Below are positions 49,691 to 61,800 of a stretch of 64,000 bases of DNA, piece by piece. The stretch's first letter is position 1. Each line of letters starts with the position of its first letter. The stretch is from Asterias rubens (taxonomy: Eukaryota; Echinodermata; Asteroidea; Forcipulatida; Asteriidae), in NCBI RefSeq assembly GCF_902459465.1, contig NC_047066.1, positions 7,505,047 through 7,569,046 on the forward strand, in the 5' to 3' direction. The translations under genes were made by a program, and so were the position numbers. The notes beneath the pieces were generated by a model that worked only from the letters and a program-made list of their open reading frames with translations, was not told the DNA's origin and made no database searches.

Positions 49691-49795
49691 ATATACTTTA
49701 CCACATTTTTCAGATTGGACATTAAGCTGTTGGTCCTGTGTACTAGGATTTGTAGTGCACATAAAATAACACACAACACTTCTCCTTAAAGGCAC

Positions 49796-50171
49796 TGGAC
49801 ACTATTGGTAATTGTCAAAGACCAGTCTTCTTACTTGGTGTATCTCAACATATGAATAAACAAACAAGGCTGTGAAAATTTGAGCTCAATTGGTTGTCAA
49901 AGTTGCGAGATAATAATGAAAGAAAAAAACACCCTTGTCACACGGAGTTGTGTGCTTTCAGATGCTTGATTTCGAGACCTTAAAATCAAATTCTGAGGTC
50001 TCGAAATCAAATTCGTGAAAGTTACTTCTTTCTCGAAAACTATGTTACTTCAGAGGGAGCCATTTCTCACAATGTTTTATACTACCAACAGCTCTCCATT
50101 ACTCGTTACCAAGTAAGGTTTTATTCTAAAAATTATTTTGAGTAATTACCAATAGTGTCCACTGCCTTTAA
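49796..50171. mobile_element. MITE family A copy 10, downstream of TXNRD
   Basis: Full length, with TTAAAGGCACTGGACACTAT on the left, AATAGTGTCCACTGCCTTTAA (as reverse repeat) on the right, and TTAA at both borders. The interior palindrome GAGACCTTAAAATC / GAGGTCTCGAAATC is present. Confidence 0.9.
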
Positions 50172-50239
50172 TGAGTTGGGATTAACCCCGGTGTTTTTGG
50201 TTCAAATATAGCAAGCACCCGGGGCCTGCAAACTACATT

Positions 50240-51685
50240 GACTAAAGTTGACTTACAAGGCATCCTTGGTTTCATTACAAGAAATATATAACATTCATAC
50301 TTTCAACCTGTCCGACGTGTTCCAGTCAGCATACAAGCCTTTCCATGGGACCGAGGCTGCACTAGTCAGTGTGAGCAACGATATTCTCTCTTCTATGGAC
50401 AATGGTAACCTTACAGCACTAGTCCTGCTAGACCTGAGTGCTGCTTTTGACACTGTTGATCATAACATCCTTCTCTCTCGGCTCCAGAATCACCTTGGCA
50501 TAGAGGACACAGCCCTAGCATGGTGCAAATCGTATCTCCACAATAGAACTCAGCATGTATGTATTGGCACTGCGATATCCGACCCTGTTGTTTTGAACTA
50601 CTCTGTGCCACAGGGGTCGGTACTCGGCCCGCAGTGGTTTACACTGTACACTTTACCGATTCGTGACATCATCCTCAAATTTAATCTGAATTACCATGTG
50701 TACGCAGACGACACTCAGCTATACATCACGTTTAAATCTTCTCAAGAAAACGCCAATGCATCTATTGCAAGACTTGAGAAATGCATCCAAGAGATTCGAC
50801 GTTGGACACAACAAAACTTCCTGAAGTTAAATGATGATAAGACAGAGTTCCTTTTATTTGGGTCACGTCAACAGTTAACCAAGGTTTCAGTGCCATACAT
50901 CTCCATCGGTGATGCTCGGATAGCTCCCTCGCTAAAAGCTCGGAACTTGGGGGTTATTTTTGATTCATCGATGACACTTCAGCCACACATCAACAATATT
51001 GTTCGTTTATCATCATATCACATCAGGAATATAGGTAAGATTCGCAAGTACTTGGATAAAAGTGCCACTGAAAAGGTCATTCACTCATTTGTTACTTCTC
51101 GTCTTGACAACGGCAATGCTCTTCTATACAGTCTACCTAACAACCAGATTTCCCGACTTCAACGGCTCCAAAATACTGCTGCCCGCATTGTGACACTGTC
51201 TAGAAAATCCTGTTCTATCACCCCCATTCTGAAACAACTACACTGGCTCCCTATCTCTCAACGAATCATCTTCAAGCTGATGCTCATTGTCCACAAAGCT
51301 CTAAATGGCAAGGCTCCCCACTATATTTCTGAACTGCTTCAAGTTTACACTCCATCAAGGAGTCTTCGATCAAGTTCCATGCTTCTCCTCATTGAACCCA
51401 AGTCTCGACACTCATGGGGTGACAGGTCTTTTTCTTCAGCCGCGCCACGCATCTGGAACTCTCTACCACTTAATCTTCGATCTTGTGTTTGTACCGCAAA
51501 ATTCAAGTCTCTTCTCAAAACTTATCTTATGTCACAGGTTTTCAATGACTAATTTTGTTGTGTCTGTTTTTCTTTGTGTTTTGTTTTTGTTTTTGTTTTT
51601 GGTTTTACTGCGCCTTGAACACCCAGCAGGGTGGATATGTGCGCATTACAAGTCTTATTATTATTATTATTATTATAACGACACT
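50240..51685 (+). mobile_element. 5'-truncated CR1/L2-like non-LTR retrotransposon with (ATT)n tail
   Basis: The reverse transcriptase ORF is followed by a short 3' UTR (about 51553-51650) containing CGCCTTGAACACCCAGCAG and then an (ATT)n tail near 51656-51677. This 3' end is typical for CR1/L2-group elements. The 5' boundary is unclear and lies soon after a MITE that ends at 50171. Target-site duplications were not identified. Confidence 0.8.
50248..51552 (+). CDS. Reverse transcriptase ORF of a 5'-truncated CR1/L2-like LINE
   Basis: This is an open 434-codon frame with FQSAYKPFHGTEAAL (finger region), LLDLSAAFDTVDH (catalytic motif A), PQGSVLGP (motif B), YADDTQLY (motif C), LKLNDDKTEFLLFG (motif D) and the C-terminal extension PILKQLHWLPISQRI then APRIWNSLP. 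These are signatures of the Jockey/CR1/L2 group of non-LTR retrotransposons. The apurinic endonuclease domain and the N-terminal RT motifs are missing, and homology begins near 50300, so the ATG at 50248 may not be a natural start. The lack of stops suggests a fairly recent insertion. Confidence 0.9.
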   Translation: MTYKASLVSLQEIYNIHTFNLSDVFQSAYKPFHGTEAALVSVSNDILSSMDNGNLTALVLLDLSAAFDTVDHNILLSRLQNHLGIEDTALAWCKSYLHNRTQHVCIGTAISDPVVLNYSVPQGSVLGPQWFTLYTLPIRDIILKFNLNYHVYADDTQLYITFKSSQENANASIARLEKCIQEIRRWTQQNFLKLNDDKTEFLLFGSRQQLTKVSVPYISIGDARIAPSLKARNLGVIFDSSMTLQPHINNIVRLSSYHIRNIGKIRKYLDKSATEKVIHSFVTSRLDNGNALLYSLPNNQISRLQRLQNTAARIVTLSRKSCSITPILKQLHWLPISQRIIFKLMLIVHKALNGKAPHYISELLQVYTPSRSLRSSSMLLLIEPKSRHSWGDRSFSSAAPRIWNSLPLNLRSCVCTAKFKSLLKTYLMSQVFND

Positions 51686-51947
51686 AATTATTCAGAATTT
51701 TGTATAACAAACATCCATTGGGTGACCTGAACTTAATATTACAGGTCGCAGAGTTTGTGCAGAGTTTTGTTTTTCTTCAACGATTTTATTTTGAATGTTT
51801 AGTGACTGGAGTGGCCGTAAAGCAAAGCCCATAATACTGTCTCTATGACAGTTTGTCTTAAAACCAGTTACTGGTAGGACAGACTTGAGAAAAATGACAG
51901 TTGTTTGTTCTTTGATGTTTTCATGTACCTAAAGATTCAGTTATATA

Positions 51948-52182
51948 AAGAAGTAGATGGCGCACTGGTGATACTGCGTGCACAAACACGACGGGACTGC
52001 AAGAAGACACGCGCGCCATTTTGTAAGATGAATGTTGTACAGATGTACGCTGAATATGAAACTACACGGTGTATGCATATGATAAACACATGCTATGCCG
52101 TTCTTTTTCACTTTACCAAATGGCAGCACACCCGGCTGCGTAACTAGGCCAGTGCGCCCTCCAGTACTTATATGTAACTCTA
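51948..52182. repeat. Snap-back element with GGCGCACTGG ends
   Basis: AAGTAGATGGCGCACTGG at the left and CCAGTGCGCCCTCCAGTACTT at the right (reverse-related), with CGCGCGCCATTTTG and AAATGGCAGC inside. The centre is not alignable by eye. Boundaries are approximate. Confidence 0.5.
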
Positions 52183-52989
52183 TGCAAAAGACCCATGTCA
52201 GTTGATGTTGTAGTCTTAGTACAGGATGTTGTTGTTCATTATCACTCAACTATTGCGATTCCCCGCTCCGTGCCTCACATACAATGGCGTGCGTTGTTGG
52301 GAAAACTTCCAGATCTCACTTCAACACATCCGCTGCTTCCAGAAATGCCCACTTTTGGTGGAATAGTCGTACAACGCATGTGGTGTTGAGTAGGACCTAT
52401 GGTTTAACCAACTCAACAAGAACGTCTTGTACCAAGACTAATGATGGCACTACTGGTACTATTTCGCTTGCCATGCTGGAATTCTTACATTTGAATCGTG
52501 CACACACACACACATGATACTTGAGCTGCATGCATATATTGCGCTTCAAAGCCCAACGCTGGATGGCATTACCCGTAGGTGTCCTACATGTGCATAAAAC
52601 TCCAGCATGGCAGATTGCGACAGAAATTTAAAGAGAATATGAATGAAGCACAGTGGACAGTGTGATTTTTTTAAATTTTTTGTACAAATATATTTATTTC
52701 CCATAACTACAAAAATTACTTCTTAGTACAGTTTAAATGTCTTTAACAGAACACCACAAAGAAGACATACTCAGTGAGAATGAAAAAAAAATAAATAATT
52801 AAAATGAATTAATTAAAATGTATCAACTCCAAATGTAGAGATTGTTCTGTGTGTTTTGATTTTGGCCGCAAAGTTGTTGGTTACATAAATTGATTATCAG
52901 CTAAAATTAACACCATAGCAAAAAGGGCCCAATTTCATAGAGTTGCTTAAGCACAAACAAATTTTGCTTACCAGAATATGGTTACCAGC

Positions 52990-53038
52990 CAGCAACTGTT
53001 TTGTTAGCAAAAACCAATTCTGTAATGTTCCTTTAAGA
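52990..53038. mobile_element. MITE family B solo right end
   Basis: About 49 bp match the right terminus of family B, ending in CCTTTAAG. The rest of the element is absent, and it joins a REP-G repeat fragment. Confidence 0.6.
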
Positions 53039-53212
53039 TTTGTATCTACTCAAGTAGCACTCTAAAGATGGGCCTAGGATACAGGCCTGATACTTCTTTC
53101 CCTGTAAGAGCAAGGCAGTTTTTTTTATATTATTATTAAAGAGTGGCTCAAGATCAATTTGAGTTTTGTGATGCACTCATTTTCCATTAGAGAGTCCTCA
53201 TGATAGTGGGGA

Positions 53213-53400
53213 AACAATAAGCCACTTCGGAGTTCCAGCTGCGGACGTCTGTTACTGCTGACAACGCATGTTGTCTATCTCCAATAACCTTTTGACAATA
53301 CCAGCGGGTATTGTCAAAAGGTTACGGGAGATAGACAAACCCCGTTGTCAGCAGTAACAGACGTGCGCCGCTGACATTCCGAAGTGGCTTGTTATAACAA
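53213..53400. repeat. Near-perfect hairpin, arms of about 88 bp, 4-nt loop
   Basis: The left arm starts ACAATAAGCCACTTCGGA and ends TTTTGACAATACC. AGCG forms the loop, and the right arm starts GGTATTGTCAAAAGG and ends CCGAAGTGGCTTGTTAT. The segment GTCTGTTACTGCTGACAAC pairs exactly with its partner. No coding potential. Confidence 0.85.
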
Positions 53401-53937
53401 GTCTCTACCCTAACAATAAAATGGTGTAAAATGTTTACGTCACCGGACATAAAAACCAAATGGTTCTGCTACATTTCAAAGAGGAATTTTTGCACCAGTC
53501 AAAAGGTCAAACTCAATGCAGTTTTAATTGAATAAATTAATTGGCAATGTTTTCTGCTCGAGCAGCTATTCAAATTGCACTGTTGTTATGAATGTTTGCT
53601 TGTTTATGCAAGTGGGCATTAAAGACAAATTGGTGAATGAAGTGAAGTTTGTTTACTGGCTTGAAAGCTCAGTGAAAATTTTTACCATTACCAACTTCCA
53701 ATCCTCCTGAGAAATATTTCCGCCTTTTAAAAAAGATTGTCCAATTTGAAAAGTAGCCTTTCAACCCCCTTCAACTCACTGGTGCTTACTTTGATTGCCA
53801 CAACCAAAATAAGTGCACAAGATAGTGTGACTAAAAATCAACTGCTTTTCCCTGCTTTCACTTAAACCGGGACTTGATGAAATTGTCACTTTCAACTTTC
53901 ATGAAGACAGACCCCAACTACATTTCAGCCAGGTTGT

Positions 53938-53956
53938 GGGGGGGGGGGGGGGGGGG
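53938..53956 (+). repeat. Homopolymer run of G
   Basis: An unbroken G run of about 18 bases, followed by ATGCC. A similar C run is at 33948-33961. Length may be affected by sequencing error. Confidence 0.8.
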
Positions 53957-54096
53957 ATGCCTAACTATTGTTATAGGGGACAAGCCCAACTATTTGATGT
54001 TATTACTCACTCAATTAGGCCTACAATAAAAATTGCAAACAAGGTGTGAATTAAAGGGTTCAAAATATAAACAATTCATGTAGCTGTTATTCACAC

Positions 54097-54196
54097 TTTA
54101 GTCTGAGGAATTCAAACTTTACCAGTAGCTTGTGACTCGGCAAGTCATTGTACCAGACATTATTCAAATCTAACTTGCAAAGGGCTTATGTAAGAG
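54097..54196. repeat. Single arm of the 32811 foldback element
   Basis: TCTGAGGAATTCAAAC, CAAGTCATTGTACCAGACAT and TTCAAATCTAACTTGCAAA match the right arm of 32811-33177. The other arm is absent. Confidence 0.7.
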
Positions 54197-54536
54197 ATGT
54201 TACATCATTCAGTATGCATCCCTTGGGACATTATCATATCACCAGAAAACTGTTCCTGGATAGAGCAAAACATAAATTTGTAGCCTCAGAATTGTTTTTG
54301 GTTTAGAGATTTACAAGACGTGGAGCGGATTAACAGGATGTGAAGTTGATTTTTACATAACAATAAAAAATTGTTTTTTTTCTTCGTTTTTAAAATGTTT
54401 TTTTTTTAGCGTGATCAGTGAGTGTGCATAACAGACTGACAATATTCATAACCTTTGTGAAGAATGATTAAAATGCAAATGAAAAAAAAAAAAAAACTGT
54501 TGCAAAGTGCTTAAAACCCCAAAATAGTTAGTGGAT

Positions 54537-54640
54537 GGCCTGATGTTTCGTGTCTAGCCGAGTCTTTCTCAAAGGCTAAAAAAGGATTAGGGTTTGAGAC
54601 TCTGCTAGGGTTGAAACGTCAGGACACTTGCCATCAAAGG
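54537..54640. repeat. Small foldback, CTGATGTTTCGTGTCTAGC family
   Basis: GGCCTGATGTTTCGTG ... GAGTCTTTCTCAAAGGCT then the reverse GAGACTCTGCTAGGGTTGAA and ACGTCAGG. Single arms occur at 28777-28826, 41404-41450 and 58366-58412 (GTCTTTCTC(A/G)AAG(G/C)CT). Confidence 0.65.
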
Positions 54641-56615
54641 ACTGCTGAGGTCATTCAAGGTCTGATATGTAGTTTGTTCTTGTCAGGGCAGGGCAGTTTT
54701 CTTCTTAGTGAAGGGCACCTCAGTGATTAAAAAATTGAAATTGTTATTAGAACATATCAAAGGGCACAGAGACAATTGTCTATGTTGCCTCTGTGAAGTA
54801 TTAGGCCTGCAATTAATCAGAACATAACATTTTTATAAATTTAAATAAAACATGGGGATTTTAAAATAATTTAATAAATGATTTTATTTCACATAACATT
54901 TATTTATATTTACATAAATAGACAGGACGTTTTGTCAAAATGTTGAACGTGTGGATAACTTTACAAGGCACAGTAACAAGGTGACATGCAAACAAACAGC
55001 ACGTATAAAAAAAAGAAATTATAAATTCAAGAGTAGGAAATTTCATTTAGAAAGTCTACCATTTTGTGTCTAAAATCACTTTTATCCTGAGTTCAGTCAG
55101 GCACATTATATGGTGTATTTGGACCATTTTGTTAAACTCATTCCCAGCACACTTCCACAGTAAATGCTTACTTCAAATTTGGGCCAAATTTTACTGCGCT
55201 GCTCCCCACAAAATTCTGTGATTACGGCACCTTGTAAGCTGACGGTTTCTACAGACTGTAAATGCAGAATTCTGCAGTAGGTACCACCGTGACATGGGGC
55301 CCAGGGCCCAACTTCATAGAGCTTCTTAAACACAAAACTTAGCAAAGTACAAACAAATTGTGCTTAAATAACGGAAAAACGTTTTCAGCCCAAACTACCG
55401 GGTTATTTTTCCCATCGCTTTCCATGCCTATTTTAGATGAGCAGTAAAAATGGTTGGGGAATAAAAGTGTGGGAATTAAATTGCATCTAAAGATATGGTG
55501 TGTGTCACATGTACAGTGCGTATACCACACAGTAAAACATTGGCAGTTTTAGTACAAAAATAGAGCAACCAGAATTTATTTTGGCTGACCTACAGTGCGT
55601 ACTGTACAGTAACACATTGGCAATCTGAGTACAAAAATGTGACACCAAGATGTATCATAATTGAGTGCAACTGATAGTTGGTCCCTTTATATTCTACAGC
55701 TCGGAGAACCTTATTTCTTCCGCCAAAGGGGCTTTCGTCAAATACGTAAAATAAAAAACACAATATTTTTGTTCCTTTTTTTCTTTGAATGCTGAGTATA
55801 ATTCAAACATCTGTAGACAAACAAACATGTATAGACAAAACAAAACAATATTTAAATTTTAAATGTTGCAAGGGGTTGATTAGGAAAGCGTCTAATTTTG
55901 AGCAGTGTGTCTTTTGCAACCCCTTAAAAATGTGAGTATTACTTCAATATAAAATACTCAGAATTAATATTAAACAGTGACAGTCAAATTTTGTTCTCTG
56001 TGATTAGGCTTCGACAAGGACCAATAAAGAGGCATAAAGCTTAGTACTACAACAAATGGGTTTCAAAAAAGAAAATATGGGTTTCATGGAATCAAACAAA
56101 ATTATGCAGTAAAGAGGGTGTCCTTTAATTTGTTGGTGTATTTTTTTGTCTTAATTTTTGTTGCATACAAGTACTGTTTCATTACTTTAGAAAGAGAAAC
56201 ACTTGAAACATTCGGTTGTGCACACTTACAAAGATCTTTAAAATGTTAACATATAAATTCCTTCTTTTGTGTCTCAAATAGTTTCACAATAGCCACCAAA
56301 CAAATAAGAGGTTCAACAAGTTTGAGTGTGTAAATTTTGAAGACATCAAACAAACTCTTAAAGTAAGATTTCAAAGTCATAAAAATAAAATTGCTACATA
56401 CCCCTAAAATAATATATTTATTTCAATCTCAAAGCTCACTGATTAGGAAGTTTGATCCAGGATCAGGACCATAATGAAATTCTCTAAATATTGAGTAAAA
56501 AAATAGCAATGGAAGACTCCCAATTTTACCAAATGCTTATTTCAATTGCCGTTATGGAAATGGAAAGCCCAATATGAATGTGTACAAACTCTCTGACAAA
56601 ACATCAACTGTTCAG

Positions 56616-57124
56616 GGGTCCATTTCACAAAGAGTCAGCCTAGGAGATATTAAAAACTTAAAGGACAGTTACAGAATCGGTAAGAAACAAAAATCTGGAA
56701 TATCACAGATTTACATCAAACTTACACGGTCTAACGATGTTTTTAGTAGAAAACATCTCTTGAAATATTTCTGTCTGAAATTTCATATTTGATGAGAAAC
56801 AAATAATCTAATTTTGCGTTTGGGAGTTTATCACTCAGTGAGCGTTTTATTCAGTTTTGTTTAGGCATCGATGCAATGCAAAAATTTGTAACCGGTTTTT
56901 CACTATTCTCTCGTAACCCAGAAGGCCGATCGATCTCGAACTTCTACAGGTTTGTCAGTTTATGTATATGGTGGATTACATAAGGTGTTTACACTGCCAT
57001 CAACTGTTTTGCCAGCAAAACCAATTCTGTAATGCCCTTTAAGGTTATCCTAAGTTAGGACAAGTAGCTCTCTCGTCCTTACTCGAGATAAGACTAGTCT
57101 TAACTTTTTGTGAAATCCACCCCT
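56616..57124. repeat. Snap-back element (same family as 41229) interrupted by a MITE
   Basis: AGGGGTCCATTTCACAAAGA at the left and TTTTTGTGAAATCCACCCCT at the right. The family B MITE at 56658-57042 sits inside. Removing it gives an element of about 125 bp. Confidence 0.75.
56658..57042. mobile_element. MITE family B copy 3, nested in a snap-back element
   Basis: The ends are AGGACAGTTACAGAATCGG and its approximate reverse, with TTAA borders at 56658-56661 and 57039-57042. It interrupts another inverted-repeat element spanning about 56616-57124. Confidence 0.85.
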
Positions 57125-58823
57125 GCACTGTTAATCTCTGAGAAACCTTGCTGAATTTTCAGTAGGGATGACATGCAGAGACAAGAAATTGCAGGTTAAA
57201 GTTCTCCACAACGGAGAATATAAATATCTGGCTGATCTTTACTATAGTTCAGTATGAACAGTTATTGATTTTTTTTAACAGTTATAACCAGCCAGCAGGG
57301 GCTCTAATTTATATAACTGTTTACCAGTTTGAAGCAAATTGTTGTGCTTACTATACTTATACATGTAGCAGAAAAACATGCATCAGCAAAAGTGTATTTC
57401 ATAAACAATCAAGAAGATTTGACAGCGGATGTGCATATTCACAGTGGATTTACATTGCTGCTTCTCTTGCCTACTTACAAGAACCGCTGGCTAGTTTGCT
57501 TTGCTTAGCAGTAATTATGAAATAGAGACTTTGGTCACTCCGTAAGCATAACATGTCTGCTTACAGGCTTTATGAAACTAGGCCATAATGAGTAGTGTAA
57601 TTGTTAACCTTTCAACTAAATGTTCATATTTTGATTATGGCTGGTCTTGCCTCCAGTCGCTGTGCTGAAATCCAGAAATGTAGTGTCAATATGGGCATTA
57701 AACCCCATTTCTTCAATTGGGTTTGAGACACATGTTTAACACATGACGCCTGTCTGAATGTGATGTGATACAAGTGCTTCTGCCAGGTGCATAACTGCTT
57801 GGGATAAGCCCACACTATCTATGTGGGCGATCGCCACTACGCATGATGCAAGACTACATGTACGTATGTGTTTCTTCATTGGCATTAAAGACATCTAAGT
57901 GATATACTACAGTGACAGATTTCCGATGTGATTAACGGGTGCATTTTGACATAACCTTGTTTCATCCCAAGCCAATTGAGTTAATAAAAGAATGCAAAAA
58001 ACTTGTTACTTGTATTTTTGTAATATACTTTTACTTCTGTGAACACTTAATCGTTGAACCGGTTCTAGCAAATAGCAAAGAAATCCTACGCCATTTTGAG
58101 ATTTGGTGGACACAAGACTGTAGCAAGGTTCAGGTAAATTTGTAAATGCCCAAAACCAAACAGTGCACTCTTCTGGTGTCCACCATATCAACAAAAGACT
58201 AACGGTGCTTTTATGTGTCCAACAGGGTCGCCTTCAGTTATCTGATCAAAACGAGCCCTCTTCCGTTCACCACCCCCAAAGAAATCCTTTGTATACTACG
58301 GAGATGGCATTGTTCATCACTCCTCAACCTCACACCACAGTGTATATAAAAATCAAAAAAATAGTTAATGGCTTGATGTTTTGACCTAAGCAAAGTCTTT
58401 CTCAAAGCCTAAAAATTCTTTTTGAACATAACAAACTCTGACAACATAAACAAAAAACCTTACGCTGCTTATTAATTCAATTGCAAGAGCATGCGATGAG
58501 GCACACGAGACCGTGCAAAAAATCCAAAACAAACGATAACAAGAAGATTCAGAGAGTCAAGGATGCGCATAACCCAACCAACAAAATCACTCTCCCAACC
58601 ACGCATTATCCCCCCTCTGCAGACTGCCAAGAGAAGGGCCCATGTGCGGCACAACTGACATGGTACAAAATGATACGACATTTCAAAATACACGGACTGG
58701 GAAAAAAGACAAACAGTTTCTCCTGGAAAAACAGGAATCCCAACCCACGACACTCACCAGACTCACCCACCAACACTTAACACATACCGAAGGACACTCT
58801 GTAACGATTGCACTAGATCCTCT

Positions 58824-61800
58824 TTAAGAGCGAAAGACGTGCACTGCCCGGATGATGTACTGCCTACACATGGGACATTCTGCGAGTTGTTTGCCACACT
58901 TTGTGCACGTGACCATGTGGCCGCACTCTAGGAGCACACAGTCGATGGGGGAGTCCATACAGATCTTGCAGGTGTTGTCATCGGCTTTATCAGCGGAGGA
59001 CTCTGTGCATGTGAAAAAGTGGATTTTAACAATTTTGGGTTCACTTCAAAGATTTCTCAGAAGGATAAAAGGTTTAGGAGGGGGGTTAAGGGCACTGGAC
59101 ACCTTTGGTAATTGTCAAAGACCAGTATACTCACTTAGAGTATCTTAACATATGCATTAAATAACAAATCTGTGAACATTTGGGCTCAATGGGTCATCGA
59201 GTTTGCAAGAGAGTAATGAAAGAAAAAGCACCCTAGTTGCACAAATTTGTTGATCAACATTTCTAAACATGGTAAAATTTTTGTTAACACAAAGGATAGT
59301 TAATGAAAATGAATTCTGTTGATTTTTTTGCACAGGTCTGTAATAATATACTCAAACTGTAAACTCTTACTGGATGAATTTGATTTTCCTTCACGTATTG
59401 CAGCTGCTACCTTCGCCACTGCTGCCGCAGTAGCTTGCTCTGAAACAAAAATGGGGGGAAAAAATAATTGTTAATTCAACTTCATATAATATTTTATCAT
59501 CGCCATTTTGTAATATTCATTCTTTAATTTTTCTATTTTTATATACAGTGTACATGTATGCCATTTGTTGGTTGGGTGTAGGAGGGCACATCGCTTTGAT
59601 GTCAGTTTTTTAAATCTTTGCATTACCCTGGACGACCCCTGCCAACAAAGAGCTATGTCCAAAGAAAAGAAAAAAGGAAAAAAATCACAATTATTATTTT
59701 TAATCCAATCTTGTCGAAAGGTATGGTATACTTTATTGTAAATGAAAAAACTAAGTAGTTCACCACAAGTACAACTGACTGGGTAATTAAAAATCAATTG
59801 GGGATGAACAAAGACAAAATTTACTGGAGTGGGATTTGACCTTGCAACCTTGGGGTTTATGTGCCGGTATTCTACCAACTCAGCCCTATCCAGCCCTTAT
59901 GTTGTTAGTCTTTGGTAGTATCTTTAAGTGTAGGGTGCCAGTCAGAAGTCATAAAACCGTATACTGGTGAACAGCCAGGGATCGTGCCAAGTTTATGATA
60001 CAACCTGGGGGAAACCGCAAACACCTTGGGAGGAGACTACCAACATATGGCTAAGGTAAGCTCAGTTGGTAGAACAATGGCACATACACCCGTTGCATGT
60101 TGCAGGTTTGAATCTTTCTCCACCAAATTGTTTCCCCTTTTCACCCCAAATTTCTTTAGAAATATGAGTGGAAGCAGTTAACTTAAGCCAGGGATTAAAG
60201 AAAGATGCTCAATGACAAAAAGAGGGAAAAACAGGGAAAAAGAACAAACAGAGAGACAAGATATTCAAATTATTATTGCAAAATGATAAATTATTTTACT
60301 GACAAAATGAACTATACATGTACATTAATTATATAAGAAAGGTATAGGCAAACAAGTTTTTACTTTGATTCAAATCTTACACCCTCATAATAATAATAAT
60401 AATGTTAATATATTGGTATATTTTATTTACATTATCAAATAGTGACCAGAAGGTCAAGTTGCATGACAACTTTCAAGAGAAACAAATCAATTCAAACAAC
60501 AATTTCAACAATTATCATAAGTTGGCACATAAAAATGTAGAAGAACAAGTATACGGAATTATACACACTGCACAAACACGTAGATTTGTCAGCTTCATTT
60601 CCATAAAAATATTTACAAGATTTGAGGCAGACAAGTCTACATATATGTGCAACAACAATAAAATATTTAGTTCTTAAATAGCACCTGTATCATAATAGCT
60701 GGATCAAGGCAATGCGCCTTGCATCATTATCCCTGCTCATCACACACACTTAAAATATTGTTGCTGCCATACCCTCAGATCACACGGCAACTTGAAATCA
60801 AACATACCTTTGTTCTTGAAGTCTTCTCGTTCCTGGTATAGTCTCTTGACTCGTTCCTCTAGTTCCCATCGTTCCACGCAACCTTTGTAGTTGATGAAAT
60901 TGAGTGTCAGGATCTCTTTAAGCTGACGGACGGTCAGGTCGTCTATATCTTCTATTTTACTTAGGTCGCTGATCGAGGCTCGTTTTCTTAACGGTACCTA
61001 AAATAATAACATGTGAAAAAAAGAAGAGAAAAAAAAAGGAAAAAACCCAAGTACATTAAACAATAATAATAACCGTATTTCTAGAGCGCCTAACACCTCG
61101 AAAGAAAGTCTCTAAGCGCTCAGAGGAAAACAAAAGAATAATTAAGTATATGAAGATTTAAATAGATCTGTTTTGAGAAGAGTCTTGAAACTTGAGATCG
61201 TGGTGGCTTGTTTGATGTGTAGAGGGAGATTGTTCCATAAGTGAGGAGCAGCAAACTGATAACTACGTTGACCATATGCTTTTTAAAACAGACTTTTTTA
61301 ATAGCGAAACGTGGTAAGCTACAGCACTCATTGTTGTTTTTCCATGGTGATTGTGATTTCTAAATTTTATAAAACACTGGTTTGTTTTTGTATTGTAAGT
61401 TTACTTGCAGTTCAGCTGATGCCGCAATTTGTACAATAAACCATGAATGAATGATTGAATGAGTGAATTCTTTATTCTTACAGGTTGCGGAGGCGGCGGC
61501 GGACTGCTCTCTGGCGCGGTGTTGTTCACAGGCTCAGGGTTGGATATGTTTTCCACGGGCGAGTGCTCTGCTTCCGAGTCACTTGTACTCGATCCTTCGG
61601 GCCAGGCATTCCTCGTTACTCCCATTCCCGACTCACCCTGTTCAAATATGTATAATAACAAAGTATAGCCTTTTAGAAAGACACCTCTACAAGCAATCAA
61701 GTAATCTTGGAGTCTAACAAAGAAAATTTATTTTACATGAATTACCTGAGCTATTTAGTCCTATGAGCAAAAACGTTGTATCTCTATTTCAAGCAAGATA

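Larger units (their letters stand above)
48933..58823. other. Convergent intergenic region between TXNRD and RNF34
   Basis: It begins with the TXNRD 3' UTR and candidate SECIS hairpins and ends with the RNF34 3' UTR. In between are a SINE, a MITE, the LINE at 50240 and several foldbacks. 54800-56570 is AT-rich with no recognisable feature except a REP-G fragment near 55300. I see no further gene. Confidence 0.65.

Noticed and set aside
52195..52517. Plus-strand frames after the LINE
   Set aside because: No family resemblance; they adjoin a snap-back repeat and lack codon-level signs of coding.
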